Shown: positions 1-12,235 of the stretch, piece after piece | Layout: each line of letters starts with the position of its first letter | How positions within the stretch are numbered: the stretch's first letter is position 1 | NCBI GenBank assembly: GCA_030737875.1 | Contig: CM060915.1 | Coordinates: 363,627,863 to 363,691,862, forward strand | DNA length: 64,000 bases | DNA from: Allium sativum | Taxonomy: Eukaryota; Streptophyta; Magnoliopsida; Asparagales; Amaryllidaceae | Direction of reading: 5' to 3' | The notes under the pieces: generated by a model | Told to the model about the DNA's origin: nothing | What the model saw: only the letters and a program-made list of their open reading frames with translations | The model's database searches: none | Program-made: the position numbers and the translations under genes

Positions 1-541
1 TTGGGAAGATCTTTCCAATGAGACAAATTTTGTCAAAATCCAACGGTTAGATTTCAAGATATGTGTAAATCAAATTTCTTGGAAAACAGCGCCAGGGCCA
101 CCCTCTGACCCGAAGCGTCGTTTAATTAATTTGAGCTATTTTTTTTATATATATACAAATAAAAATAGCGATAAATCATTAAAAATTAATATTAACGATA
201 TGAAATGATTTAAATGATAATTATTCGATAATTGTTTGAAAATCCGAGTTCCACTCATTTCAAATAATTATACGTCGATGAAGAGACGAAGGCGGTGTTG
301 AAGACCGGCGGTCTTCACATCGAACGGATGTATTGCTACTGAGGTCGTCGATAGGAGTAGCTACCCTGAAGGGACTTTGGTGGTAGTCGTCCGAACGTAT
401 GTGCTGATTGTTTGGATATACGAGAGCCTCTTAGGTATCTCCGGTTCCGTTCAGACCCAGAACGGACTTGTAAATGGATGCATGTCTGACGTTGAATTTT
501 ATACCATGTGAATTGATTTCTGTTGGTATACAACCGTTGGT

Positions 542-564
542 GGCAAGAGAATTTATTCTCTCGC
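542..564 (+). other. Conserved LTR hairpin (element A copy)
   Basis: An inverted repeat of about 9 bp (GGCAAGAGAA / TTCTCTCGC) encloses a short T/A loop. It lies about 60 bases after 'atgtctgac'. The same arrangement with changed stem sequence recurs in B (2132), H (38310) and both LTRs of F (18592, 27593), which suggests an RNA-level element. Function unknown. Confidence 0.5.
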
Positions 565-1450
565 TCAACACCCTTAGAGGTTGTGTATTGATAGATGTTG
601 ATTTCATGGCATGAATTGTCAATGGGACATGCTAAGATGCAAATGATCAAGGCTTTGTTGAAAAGCAGGCCTTGTGGTTGATGATCAAAGCATAGTCTAT
701 TTAGGTATAACTTTGTGTATATCGTGACTTCGCGAGCCTCACACACCGGTTGAGTCCAAAACGGGAGAAGGGAACACAGGGTGTGCACACGTTTCTTTCT
801 AACTAGAAGTGGTGTCAGTGCTTAAACTGGTTGACATTTGCTTATGTGGTTGTTGGAATATTTTTGCGAGGCCTCGTTTATTCTTATCGGTCGCCCTCGG
901 CCGATTTGTAGGTCCAATAGGATAGGGGAACGTGTGTTCAGGCATAACTAATCCACTAAAGTATTTGTGGACCGGCCCAGCTGTATCCAAGGGTTCGCCA
1001 GCGTCCGAATCCTGAGACATTGCTAGAGTGTCTCGAATCCAGGAGCTCCTCCCTAGCCTTGACTTATGATGGAAACCCAATTACCAATACGTACCATGCG
1101 GTTTTGATTGTATAACTAGTATGGAGATATAGTAGATGGTAGCTATGCCGTCTAGGATTAATATTATAATTAAAATATTTTCTTTAAACATATACACACT
1201 AATAATAATATCGTATTTTGCATATTTATCATCTTTTGACCATTATAAGGTAAACGCTATCCTCCGGTTTGCGTTGCATTGTGTGATGGGACTTGGGTCT
1301 TATAATGGTTTCATTTTTCTAAAAAGCATTGCGTTATTTAACGTTATACTTTATTTATTTCACTGATAATCCCATGGAATAAACCCGTTCCGCGATAGCG
1401 GCGTGGTCCTCGTGATTGTCAAACCCGTTAGTTAATTAAGATATCTCATA

Positions 1451-1463
1451 CCAGTCCCAGGAC
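1451..1463 (+). other. Conserved 13-mer CCAGTCCCAGGAC in LTR A
   Basis: The same 13-mer, with at most one or two changes, occurs in both LTRs of F (plus) and both LTRs of L (minus), and in degenerate form in H, despite little overall similarity between F and the A/B/H/L group. Role unknown; its position near the 3' part of the LTR suggests R/U5. Confidence 0.45.
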
Positions 1464-1873
1464 TGACTCGTAGTTTGTTTCACCTTTTGCAAACTCGGGT
1501 GCCCTCTTCTACATGGGCAGCCAAGAGACAGGTTAGGCTTGGACATTCGCTGGATGGAAGCTTGCTGATGGAGATGCTGAAGAAACTTTCTTTTTATCTT
1601 TTATTTTCTGCTTAAGACTTTGAGACAGTATTTAGATTTGATGTAATTTGAGAGATTGAGACTCTATTTCTTTTCTTTGAGACATCTATTTTGTTAAGTG
1701 TAATTATGTGCTGCATACTCCGATGTTTCAGTGATGATATTGGTGATGACATTTCTTTCCGCATCAATGATTTATATGTTCTGTTATACTCTGAGATCTG
1801 TTATTGTTCTAGTTATGTTATATTCCATGCGATTTTCCTTACTTTCGTTACACGGGAGTTTGGGGTCGTCACA

Positions 1874-2219
1874 AAACACATGCACTCCCTGTTGTCGTCA
1901 TTCCGTTTTTGACTCATACCGGGGTGTGAGGCTCACGAATTTACGCTATACGTTATACACAAAGCTATGCTAATTAAAGTTCTTCTTTGATCATCAACCA
2001 CAAGACTCTGCTTTTCAACAAACGCCTTGATCATTTGCATCTTAGCATGCCACATTGACAATCCATGCCATGCGACTGATGTTAATCGATATATAACCTG
2101 TAAGCTCATACGTCTCAGAGAAAGGTGTTGAGCAAAAGAATAAATTCTCCGCCACCAAACAGATATCTATTTAATAGAAATCAATCAACATAGAATGAAA
2201 TCCAATGTGAGACACACAT
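1874..2219 (-). mobile_element. Giant LTR B, left remnant
   Basis: Minus-oriented LTR sequence clearly homologous to 38,070-38,420 of element H (same order of 'gtttttgactcatacc', 'caccacaagac..tgcttttcaac', 'atcatttgcatcttagcatgcc' and the 'aataaattctcc' hairpin). It is cut on the left by element A and on the right by solo LTR C. It continues after C at 7108 in the same phase ('..gacacacat | ccatttacaagtccg..'). Confidence 0.75.
2132..2153 (-). other. Conserved LTR hairpin (element B copy)
   Basis: Counterpart of the hairpin at 542, read on the minus strand. The stem contains G-T wobble positions (AAAAGAA..TTCTCC), so the fold is kept while the bases differ. Confidence 0.45.
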
Positions 2220-3339
2220 TGTAACGACCTGCCATTTTGACCGTGCCGAATTGACAAAATATGCCAACTCGAAACGTCCAAAACAACAGATTGTTATTAG
2301 CTTCTGAGGTAAATAGAACAAATCACAGATCACAGACACAGATACAAGCAATATAATATATCACAGCGGAAAAATTAAAATACAATAGTAAATCATGAAG
2401 CTTTACATCAGAGTTTACATAAATAATTCAGTGGAAGTCTAATACAATAAATAACTGATAACAATCTGAAACAGAATGACAAAGATAACCGAACATGTAG
2501 ATATAAATGAGAAAACCCAATAATCTTCAAACTCCAAGAGTGGATCTCGAAAGCTGTGATAATCGATCTGACCCGAGCAATAATGCAAAACAAAACAACT
2601 CGGATCAGGACTAACATTCTCGTTGAAGTAAATCAATTCAAATGAAATGTTCGATGAAATGCAAACAGTAACTTAAAGGATGTTTGGGATCACCATCCTC
2701 TAAGGATCCGTCAAACTAATACTATATAGTATAATACGCTATATACAATAGTGTCTATCAGTAAAGTAAAATATCAAAATAGCGTAAGCGGGATTACCAT
2801 GATTACCCTTAAACCGTTTATATATTCCCATAGTATATACAGTACCGTAATTCCTCCGTAAACTGGAGGTTGATCAGAGGGCACTCCATATAAAACAGTA
2901 CAAAACAAAATCGCAGTGGGCTCGTATAAGGCATGTGACAAGGCACGCAAGGAATGCCAGGGTGGATTCACCGTTTGCAGAGCCGGACTGGTGGTAACGC
3001 ATAGTAGCAACTACCGCCCACCTCGATACACACTCCCATAATCAAAAGGGCCCAAATCGAATCTCAACAGTGATAGAATGATATCGAAGAAGTGTGCTCG
3101 ATAAGAGGTATGACCTCACTTGGTCCGTGCATAGCTCCTGTTTTAGCCACATCAAGCTGACTCAAGGTAGTCAGGGTCTCGTAATTAATATGAAATAAAA
3201 AAGGAGTCGTTCGCCAAATCATCCCCTTCATTCTGGAACTGCACCGCGTACACAGTTGTCAAAGTGGTTTTCGGTATTGGCAGAGAGTATGACAATAGCC
3301 GATCCCGGTCTCTTTAACAACCAATCGTTTACATTTTTC

Positions 3340-4400
3340 ACACCGTGGTCATTATTTTATAAATCACTTTATAAAATAGTTTATACAAATTCTCATATTC
3401 GAATTTGAATTTAAAATTAAATATCTAACTTCGAATATATTAAATTTTGAAACAACCCATTTTAGTCGATTAATGAAATTCGACACTTAGGTTGAAATTT
3501 CCTTTTATATAATTTAAAATGAAATATTAAACTTCAATATAAACCAAATCGTCTTATAACTATAATTCAAGTTATATAGTTCAAAACTATTACTTCTACA
3601 TTTCAAATCAAAATCTTATATTTCCATTCAACCAAATTATGATTTAAAACCATTCTTATACATTGATTTAACAAATTCTTAATTCAAACCAAACAATATA
3701 AAAATCAATTCCGCATATAACATCTATATATTCCAATTCATAATTAATCACTTAAAATTGAATTTAATTCTTATCGACTATAAATTCAAAATAAATCAAT
3801 TTACCCAATTCACATTCATTTCTTATCAAGGTTCATAATTTAAACCAAATCAAATTCAATTTCTTAAATTTACCAATTCAAGTTCATCTCTACAAAAATT
3901 CGTATCGATTCCAATTCATAACTTAATATGAGTTCATTCGTTTTTCAAATATCGTTATATAGATTTACATCTTTAAACTTCAAATTTAAATCGCGAAATA
4001 TAAACTATCCATCCTGACTTTATTAAAGTTTATAAAATATATATATAAGAAAAATAAATTTTGAAAATAGATATATGTATATATATATAAGTTTACAAAA
4101 TTCTAAAGTAAATTAGAAATAGCTTATAAACATATAAGTTTAAAATAATATAAAAATAGATTTAAAGAAATATTTACAATAATATAAAAAGATTAAAGTA
4201 CTTATAGGAATAAATTATATGGTTTAAAATAAATATATTTATTAGTAAAATCTTAAATAAACATTTAAATCCTTAATTACAAATAAATCATTTTAAAACA
4301 CGTAATTTAAAATATACAAAATAATTTATATTTAAATAAAATATAAATATATAAAGTCTTAAGTAAAAATTTAAAATAAAACTCATTTTACTTCGACAAC
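3340..4400. other. AT-rich interior of solo LTR C
   Basis: About 1 kb of strongly AT-rich sequence with many short runs such as 'ttcaaattc' and 'aatttaaa' and no coding or structural signal that I can recognise. Part of LTR C. Confidence 0.6.
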
Positions 4401-4454
4401 ATGACCGACGGTGTCCGTATATGGTTTTCTACCCTATGGTCAAGTGATACGGAT

Positions 4455-4615
4455 ATTTATCATTTCAACCCGCAATTGATAAAATTTCTACGGGTCTATC
4501 ATTTCAACCTGCGATCCCAAATTCAATAAAAAATCGTTCAGATCTATCATTTCAACCCATAACGATTTTTCCTTATTCTAATGTTCGTTCGGGTATGTAT
4601 CATTTCAACCCTTAG
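4455..4615. repeat. Four spaced copies of 'tatcatttcaaccc' in LTR C
   Basis: The 14-mer 'tatcatttcaaccc' (one copy with cctg) occurs four times, near 4458, 4497, 4545 and 4598, separated by related but diverged spacers containing 'cgatttttcc'. This is an old, irregular tandem array inside the LTR. Confidence 0.6.
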
Positions 4616-4831
4616 TGATTTTTCCTAACTAGGGTATCAACAATCACATAGCAACGATCACAACATATATATCCTTAGTGAAACTATGTGTCATATGAAT
4701 ATATCGTGTCGCATATGAAATGTGCATACATATCAAATCAAACAATTTCTACTAGCAACCTATACATTTCATATAACAGTTCATTATTGATCTAACATCC
4801 ATGAAATAAATGTGAGTCAGGTGTGAGATAA

Positions 4832-4840
4832 ACTCACCTT
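4832..4840 (-). promoter_or_regulatory. Splice-donor-like AAGGTGAGT in LTR C
   Basis: On the minus strand this reads AAG|GTGAGT, a full match to the plant 5' splice-site consensus, and is followed by an inverted copy (CTCAC). Equivalent motifs lie in F (16444, 24240), L (51073, 59480), the block before 35,814 and K (42477). Use as a splice site is untested. Confidence 0.4.
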
Positions 4841-5369
4841 TCGTGGCACAGAAATGAAAACGACGATTGATGGTTTGACATTGAATAAAGCGACGACTTT
4901 TCGGCAAAATTCCAAATGGATTCAACTAGACGCCACTCGATATTTTATTATTTATAAGGAGATCAGGAAATTCCTCAACGGATTGGGATAGCAATCTGGG
5001 TTTCGGAATTGGGTGTTGGAACTCAACACGAACTCAACTCGAAATAAACATAACAAATTACTTTTTCAAAAGTCTTATATATATTTAATATATATGTATA
5101 TACACAGAATTTATAATATATATTTTTAAAAATTCAACTCACCCAAATCGATTCAACAAATCAAACACAAAAATTATTTTATAAAATATTATATAAACAA
5201 CACAAAAATTATTTTATAAATTAGAACTGCTTACCAACTCTACTCTTGCAACGCACTATATATATGCTCACTGACATATACACCTCTGGCACAACTCACG
5301 CACAAATAACAACAAAAAAACACATGCAGGGACCAACTCACGTACACGTCGCATACTAGACTCGTCAAA

Positions 5370-6092
5370 ATGGTTGAGTAGCGGGTTCATGAGGCTGAGC
5401 TTGGTGTCATCCGGATTTTGCAGCATGCGAGGCAAATCTGGGGAAGGACGGGGTTGGTCTGACGGGCGCAGTCAGCAGGAGGCGGAGCTGTTGGATGTAG
5501 CAGTGAGGGGTTTCGGAGCAGGATTTCACCGTGGTTGTTGGGTACGGTCAGGGTTTGGCATAGGCAGAGGTTTGGATCTGGACAGTGGGAACGGTTGTCT
5601 TGGTGAGGAGCAATTGAACGGGATTGGTAGAGGGGCGGAGCAAGTCTGTTGGAGATCGGACATCGGCTTAGGGGGAAGAGAGGGCGGATGTCTTGAGTGG
5701 TTCGGATCCGATGGAGCTCGGTTTATTTTTTTTAATGTGTGGAGTGCTTGTCGGCTTTGCAGAAGTGGCGAGCTCATGATGAGTGGGTTGACTCGGCCAT
5801 GCGAGAGGGAGAAGGCTAGAATGCGGTGTAGAGGTTTGGTGGAGACATGGCGATGTGAGGAAGGCAAGAGGGAATAATTAAGCAGTGGGAATGGATGAAT
5901 TAAAAGGGAGCAGCTTTTTAGAATGAGAATGGGGAACATGAGCTGTTGTGAAAATGTGTGTAACCGACCATGGGAAAGAACGATTCTCATGGAAAAATGC
6001 AGAGCCTTTGAAGCTGATGGAACGTGACGGTTTAAAGATTCAAAACAGACCGAATGTGACGGCAACAACGTTTTAAACGGTTCTAAAACCAA
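5370..6092 (-). other. G-rich patch of LTR C with a 188-codon open frame
   Basis: Plus-strand G-rich stretch (5370-5880), sharply different in composition from its surroundings. The complementary strand is open for 188 codons (6092 to 5526), encoding a Ser/Pro/His-rich chain with no recognised domain. A TATA-like string lies just upstream on the minus strand near 6160. Comparable skewed patches occur in F (14,830-15,700) and L (52,215-52,450), so it is more likely LTR leader sequence than a gene. Confidence 0.3.
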
Positions 6093-7107
6093 AAAAAAAA
6101 CAAATATTTTAAATATTTAATGTATTGTTTTAAACTTAAAAGGGAAAAGAATGGAATATTATATAGAATCAACAATTTCTAAAAATAACATTTAAACGGG
6201 AAACATATGGATTAGTAGTTAAAGAGTGAATGAACGTTTATTTCTAAAATAATAATAATATTATTATTAAACAACCGAGTGTTTGCCGATAAAAGGGAAA
6301 TGAGACATAATTCAATATAAAATAGAATAGCAGTTTTAGGCATCATGTAATGTATAGGTCCATGCATGGTACGATTTCATTTAGTCTTCCAGGAAGTAAA
6401 TAAAAGTGGCGAAAGGAAGAACCATGCATGCATTCATGTATAAAAAGGTGTCCATACAAGCCTAAGAGAAAGAAAGGAAAAAAAAAATCGATGGCACAAT
6501 AAAATAAAAAGACAGATTTTGCAGACCCAAAATGGCTAGAAAAGTATGTAAAATCGGAAAAGGGACACATCGAACTCAGATGGCTCCGTTTCAAAAATGA
6601 ACTATGCAAGCATTTTTACAATTTCAGCACGAACCGAGCACCGAAACTGACAAGTGAATATATTGCGGAAATCAGTGCGACGAGACAGACACAACGGTAT
6701 AAAATTTGCAGTGCCAGGATGCTCCGTTCTAAAACGCGTTACAGACCCCTTTAAATGTAAAATTCTGACAAAAAAACAATTAAATGAAGGTCAAAACGTC
6801 CGATTTTCGTGAAACGAAATTTACCGTCGCATTCGTGACATCGAATAGAATATTTTTCATGTTTGTCCGAACTGGTTTCAGAGAGATTTTAAAATCGATA
6901 AAATTTGAACTGATATGTGCAGCTTTACGCTAAAAATTGCGCGAACGAAAAACATTCGAATTTTACGACGAAATTTTCGTTGTTGCTATATCTCACTGTA
7001 CGCATTCCAAATTTTAAACTCTCGTTACAAGAAATTGCAGAATGTTTTCAAAATAAAAATTCGATTTTAAATCGGATTTAAATCGTTAAAAATAACGGGT
7101 TGTTACA

Positions 7108-10100
7108 CACATCCATTTACAAGTCCGTTCTGGGTCTGAACGAAACTGGAGACACCTTATTCCTCGTTCCATATGTCCAATATGGAAGAGAGGTCCTCGC
7201 ATATCTTGACAATCAACAAGTACGTCCAGCCAACTACCATTTCAAACCTTTCCTGGGAGCCAACCAATCCAGGGCATTAGTAGTCATCCATTCGATGTGA
7301 AGATCATTGGTCTTCGACCACCCTCTTCAATATCTTCGACTTTAACCATCGTATAATTATTTGAAATGAGATTTAACTCGGCCTTTTCAAATAATTCTCG
7401 AATATATATAATTCAATCATTGCTTTTCTTTGATTAAATTCAATTCAATTCTATAGATTAATGTCAAAGAATCTAACCATCCATATTACTTTATAAACCA
7501 AGGGTAATTGGTTTATTTTCATTATATATCGTTTATACTATTTTATAACGATTTATCGCTATTTTTATTCATATAAAAATAGCCCATTTAATTCGAACAA
7601 TGTTTCAGGTCATTAATCTAAACATTGGATCTTAACAAATTTACTATCGTTGGAAAGATCTTTCCAAAGTGAACCCAATGGTTCTAGTTTTGGGAAAATC
7701 TGATGGTCGGATCTCTAGGTATAATCGTTTAAAATTACGATTCCAAAACGCGAACTACCGCGCGCGATTCGTTTAATTTTAATATATATATATATATAAT
7801 TCGTTCGACGATTTCAAAACCATTTATTCTTTAAATAATTGGCTAATGCCTTTAAATTTTTGGAAAATTTCGCCATAACCTCTTTTATCTATTTCCTATT
7901 TACGTTAAAATTTTTATTTTTAATGAACAAACATTTATTTCATTACATGTAAATTTTTGTGCACTTCCTACACATGTTAAAGATGATATTTTTAAAGAAC
8001 AAAACTATTTTTCAAGACATGTAAATTTTATGCACTTCCTACACATGTTAAAGATGATATTTTAATGAACAAAAATATTTTTCAAGACATGTAAATTTTA
8101 TGTACTTCCTATACATGTTAAAGATGATATTTTTAACACCCACAAAAATTCATTTCAACACATGACTATTTAATTCACTTCATTAGCATGTTCAAAATAA
8201 TGTTTTTGTCTAACAAAAATATTTTAACATATGATTCTTCTTAATACTCCGCTAACATGTTAAAGACGATGTTTTTATCTAACAAAAACATAATTTAACA
8301 AATGATTATTTTATTATCATTAGTAAGTTAAAGATGACATTTTTAATCTAACGAAACATATTTCAACATATGATTCTTTTTTATTATTCCACTAACATGT
8401 TAAAGACGATGTTTTTATCTAACAAAAATATAATTCAACAAATGATTATTTTATTATCATTAACATGTTAAAGATGACATTTTCAATCTAACGAAACATA
8501 TTTCAACATACGGTTTTTTTTAATACTCCACTATCATATTAAAGACGGTGTTTTTATCTAACAAAAACATTTTTCAACAAATGGTCCTTTTATTCTTCAT
8601 TAACATGTTAAAGATGACATTTTCAATCTAACGAAACATATTTCAATATATGGTTTTTATTAATACTCCACTAACATGTTAAAGACGATGTTTTTATCTA
8701 ACAAAAACATAATTCAACAAATGATTATTTTATTATCATTAACATGTTAAAGATGACATTTTTAATCTAACGAAACATATTTCAACATATGATTTTTTTT
8801 AATACTCCACTAACATGTTAAAGACGATATTTTTATCTAACAAAAACATATTTCAACAAATGGTCCATTTATTCTTCATTAGCAAGTTAAAGATGACATT
8901 TTCAATCTAACGAAACATATTTCAACATATGGTTTTTTTTTTTTTAATATTCCACTAACATGTTAAAGACGATGTTTTTATTTAATAAAAACATAACTCA
9001 ACAAATGATTATTTTATTATCATTAACATGTTAAAGATGACATTTTTAATCTAATGAAACATATTTCAACATATATATTGTTTTTTATTACTCCACTAAA
9101 ATGTTAAAGACGATGTTTTTATCTAACAAAAATATAATTTAACAAATGATTATTTTATTATCATTGCCATGTTAAATATGACATTTTTAGTCTAACGAAA
9201 CATATTTCAACATATGTTTTTTTAGTACTCCACTAACATGTTAAAGACGATGTTTTTATCTAACAAAAACATATTTCAACAAATGGTCCTTTCTTCTTCA
9301 TTAGCATGTTAAAGATGACATTTTCAATCTGACGAAAAAATATTTCAACATATTTTTTTTAATATTCCACTAACATGTTAAAGACAATATTTTTAATGAA
9401 CAAAACATGTTTTAACATATGATTCTTTTTATTGGTTTATACATATAATAAAAAAGTGATTTTTATTGTTAAAACATTTTATTTCAACCATGAATCTTTT
9501 TAGTGATTCCTACATACAATAAAAATGTAAATTAAATATGACTATTTTTTAATACTTCACTAACATGTTAATGACAATATTTTTAATGAACAAAATATAT
9601 TTTAACATATGATTCTTTTTATTGGTTTATACATACAATAAAAATGAAATTTTTATTGTTAAAACATTTTATTTCAAACATGAATATTTTTAATGATTCA
9701 TACGTACAATAAAAATGTAATTTTTATTGTTAAACATTTTCTTTCAAACATGAATCTTTTTGTGATTCCTACATACAATAAAAATGTAATTTTTATTGTT
9801 GAAATATTTTTATTTAAACATGAATCTTTTTAATGATTCCTACATACAATAAAAATATAATTTTTATTGTTGAATCATTTTTATTCAAACATGAAACTTT
9901 TTAATGATTACTACATACAATAAAAATATAATTTTTATTGTTGAAACATTTTTATTCAAACATAAATCTTTTTAATGATTCCTAAATACAATAAAAATAT
10001 AATTTTTATTGTTGAAACATTTTTATTCAAACATGAATCTTTTTAATGATTCCTACATATAATATTTGTAGCGAACAAAATATATTTTAATCCAACAATT

Positions 10101-11607
10101 CATCACAACCACAATCAATCAATCCCAATTTTATACAGCGCATATATGTATTTTATATAGCGTATATATATTTTATATAGAGTGTATGTATATATATATA
10201 TATATATTATTTTGAATTTTGAAATCTCATATTGGGTTGCACTCCTTCTAGAATTGTAGAGAGCTCCAAATACGTTCCAGTCTCTTCTAGAATATAGAAG
10301 ACGCTGTCACGATCCCAGTGGTTCCTGTTTCATGTGATTTCGATATCGTATAAGAGAGTTACGATTTTCTAAAGGTTATTGACTTTTTAAATTTAATAAC
10401 ATTCTATTTAATTAAAAATAAATTCACCTTCTTCCACTTCAAAACCTTGGCCGACGTTTTACACCACCCATTCAAAACTAGGGAATTGTGAACTGTTTTA
10501 AGAGAAAGGAATAAAAAAAGAAGAGAGAATGTATACTTGTGTGAATTTTGGGGAAGATGAAGTGGTTGTGAAATTGTACAGGAAAAGGGAGGAAATGGCT
10601 ATGTAATTTTTTTCTTTGGAAAGAAATGAACAGGTATAAGAAAAGAGAGGAAGAGAAGGAAGGCAATGAAAGTGATTTATTTCATTTCCCTAGTGTATCT
10701 CTTCACATATAGTAGGTTACAAAGAATTAAATTAGCTGACTAGGCAGGTGTTAATCTAATCAACATTTATTTCCTATTCAAAAATTCAAAAGAAAAACAT
10801 AAGGAAAGAGAAAATAGGAATGTAATTAATGTATGATTTATTGTTTAATGCTAATTGCTAGAAAGTTTATGGCTATTCAATTTTCAAAACATATAATATT
10901 AACATTTCAAAATTTAAGGAACCTATTCAATGCTCATGCAAGAAAACGAAAAGAAAATAAATATACATACATGGAGTTGATTTGTTTTTGGAGAGAATAA
11001 TAAAAGAAAAAAAAGGAAAGGAGAAATAAGGGGATGTAAATTTAAGAAATAAGAATACATGTGTGAAAATAGAATGAAGAGAAATAAATTAATAAAATGA
11101 AGGGTAATAAATTAGTAGATAAAGGAAAGAAATGAATGCGTAATTAATGGAGAAATAGAGCGGTGAGAAAAGAGGTAGTAAATTTGAGGAAGGTAGAGAA
11201 AGAAAAGAAAGCAAAAAAACTTGCATGAAATGTAAATGAGTTAAAAATTATGTGTTGATTTATTATTAATTATCATAAAACTCCTATATTAAAGATTTTA
11301 ACAAAACAATGATTCAACTACTATTTTCTTTTATTATCAGTTATTTGAAGTTAATTATTACAAATATACATGCAATTTGATACTAATTTCAATTGTTAAA
11401 AATCACCATTTATCTAATTACAAATTGTCGTTTATTAGAAACAAATTTGAAATCATTCATTAATAACAACATAAAATTTATTTAAAAATCATTTTAAATT
11501 CAATAATTAAGTCGTTATTATTTAAAATAAATCATTTTAAATATTCAAAATCCAAAAATAGCTAAAATAAATTTTTTAAATTTGTTCAGAATTTCAGGGT
11601 TGTTACA
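7108..11607 (-). mobile_element. Giant LTR B, main part
   Basis: Continuation of LTR B after solo LTR C: 'ccatttacaagtccgttctgggtctgaacg' homology to H and L, then the 'ttggaaagatc..' block shared with A, H and L, a 2.1-kb tandem array, a TA-rich stretch, and the terminus 'cagggttgttaca' at 11,607. The sequence after 11,607 is copia element D, so B sits in D. The far left end and its TSD are off-window. No coding sequence is recognised; 10,230-10,700 is a weakly purine-skewed patch. Confidence 0.75.
7914..10070. repeat. 2.1-kb AT-rich tandem array inside LTR B (about 70-75 bp unit)
   Basis: A degenerate tandem array with the recurring core 'catgttaaagaygayrttttt'. The first copies (7914-8140) are about 70 bp. 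The middle (8140-9430) alternates two half-units ('gacgatgtttttatctaac' and 'gatgacatttttaatctaac'), giving a higher-order unit of about 140 bp. The last part (9430-10,070) is a 75-bp unit built on 'ataaaaatgtaatttttattg'. The array sits inside an LTR and has no coding content. Confidence 0.85.
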
Positions 11608-12235
11608 CCTAACAAATAGTAATACCCTCTATTAAAAGGTCAAAATCATTTTCTAATAAGAGAAAATTCTCTAAAAATGTTAGTATATGGATTCCTAAAA
11701 CGAACAATCATTTGATTAGGAATAAATATATAAAGACATCTTTAGAGACTGTACATTACAGTAAAGATTATATTTTTAAAAGAGACACTGAACCCTCTTG
11801 GGTTTGGTTTCCTAAGACTTAACTCTTGGGACCCTAACGGAGGAAGTAAATACTAACATTATTACATATATTTTCAGGTCCCACTCAAAAAAGAGGAAAA
11901 TGGTTACTCGACAGTGGTTGCTCAAAACATATGACCGGAGATAAAGAAATGCTAACGAATATTATCTACTCAAAAGGAGGAACTGTCACATTTGGAGATA
12001 ATTCCAAAGGATATATCATTGACAAAGGCAATGTGAGAAATTACAGTATATCTAATTTACCTCTTATTTCAAAGGTTTTATTAGTTCAAAACTTAAAACA
12101 TAATTTGTTAAGTATTAGTAGTTATGCGATAAAGGATTTAAAATATCTTTTTCTGAAAATAAATGTAGTATTTGTGATAAAGATCAAAGTCTTGTTTTCG
12201 AAGGTAATCAAGATAAAAATATTTATGTTCTAAAT
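11608..12235 (+). pseudogene. Copia element D: protease region, broken
   Basis: Remains of a Ty1/copia polyprotein, which normally encodes capsid, protease, integrase, RT and RNase H for retrotransposition. The clear signature is WLLDSGCSKHMTGD (from 11,902), the copia aspartic-protease site with the catalytic D-S-G retained. Downstream VLLVQNLKHNLLSIS is the usual segment between protease and GAG-pre-integrase domain. In-frame stops precede the protease (about 11,820) and a frameshift follows near 12,130. The upstream gag is missing because LTR B is inserted at 11,607. Residue choice resembles the SIRE/Maximus lineage. Confidence 0.85.

Larger units (their letters stand above)
1..1873 (+). 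mobile_element. Giant-LTR fragment A (plus orientation, 5' part off-window)
   Basis: Sequence matching the reverse complement of the LTR in elements B, H and L, so A lies in the opposite orientation. Shared blocks are the 'cagacccagaacggac' segment near 450, a hairpin near 542, a block containing 'ttgtgtgatg' near 1278 and 'ccagtcccaggac' at 1451. The right boundary is placed at 1873 because the sequence ends there in '...gtcgtcaca', an LTR-like ...CA end, and the next bases switch to minus-oriented LTR B. The left end is outside the window, so solo LTR and full element cannot be told apart. No coding region is recognised. Confidence 0.7.
2220..7107 (-). mobile_element. Solo LTR C, 4.9 kb, perfect 5-bp TSD
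   Basis: The block starts TGTAACGACC and ends GGTTGTTACA, a classic inverted TGTAAC...GTTACA LTR terminus. It is flanked by a perfect target duplication CACAT (2215-2219 and 7108-7112). Removing the block and one CACAT rejoins LTR B without a gap. I see no primer-binding site, polypurine tract or second LTR inside, so this is a solo LTR left by recombination. Minus orientation is inferred from the order of the G-rich patch and the GTGAG motif, which matches L. No coding content is recognised. Confidence 0.85.

Noticed and set aside
336..788. 150-codon minus-strand frame
   Set aside because: Within LTR A; homologous segments in B, H and L are not open in this frame and no domain is recognised.
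5374..5877. 167-codon plus-strand frame rich in Gly and Arg
   Set aside because: Antisense shadow of a G-rich patch in solo LTR C; similar patches in F and L are open in many frames from composition alone.
7100..7300. 66-codon frame beginning at a favourable ATG
   Set aside because: It starts inside solo LTR C's last bases and runs into LTR B, crossing an insertion junction; the B/H/L homologues do not maintain it.
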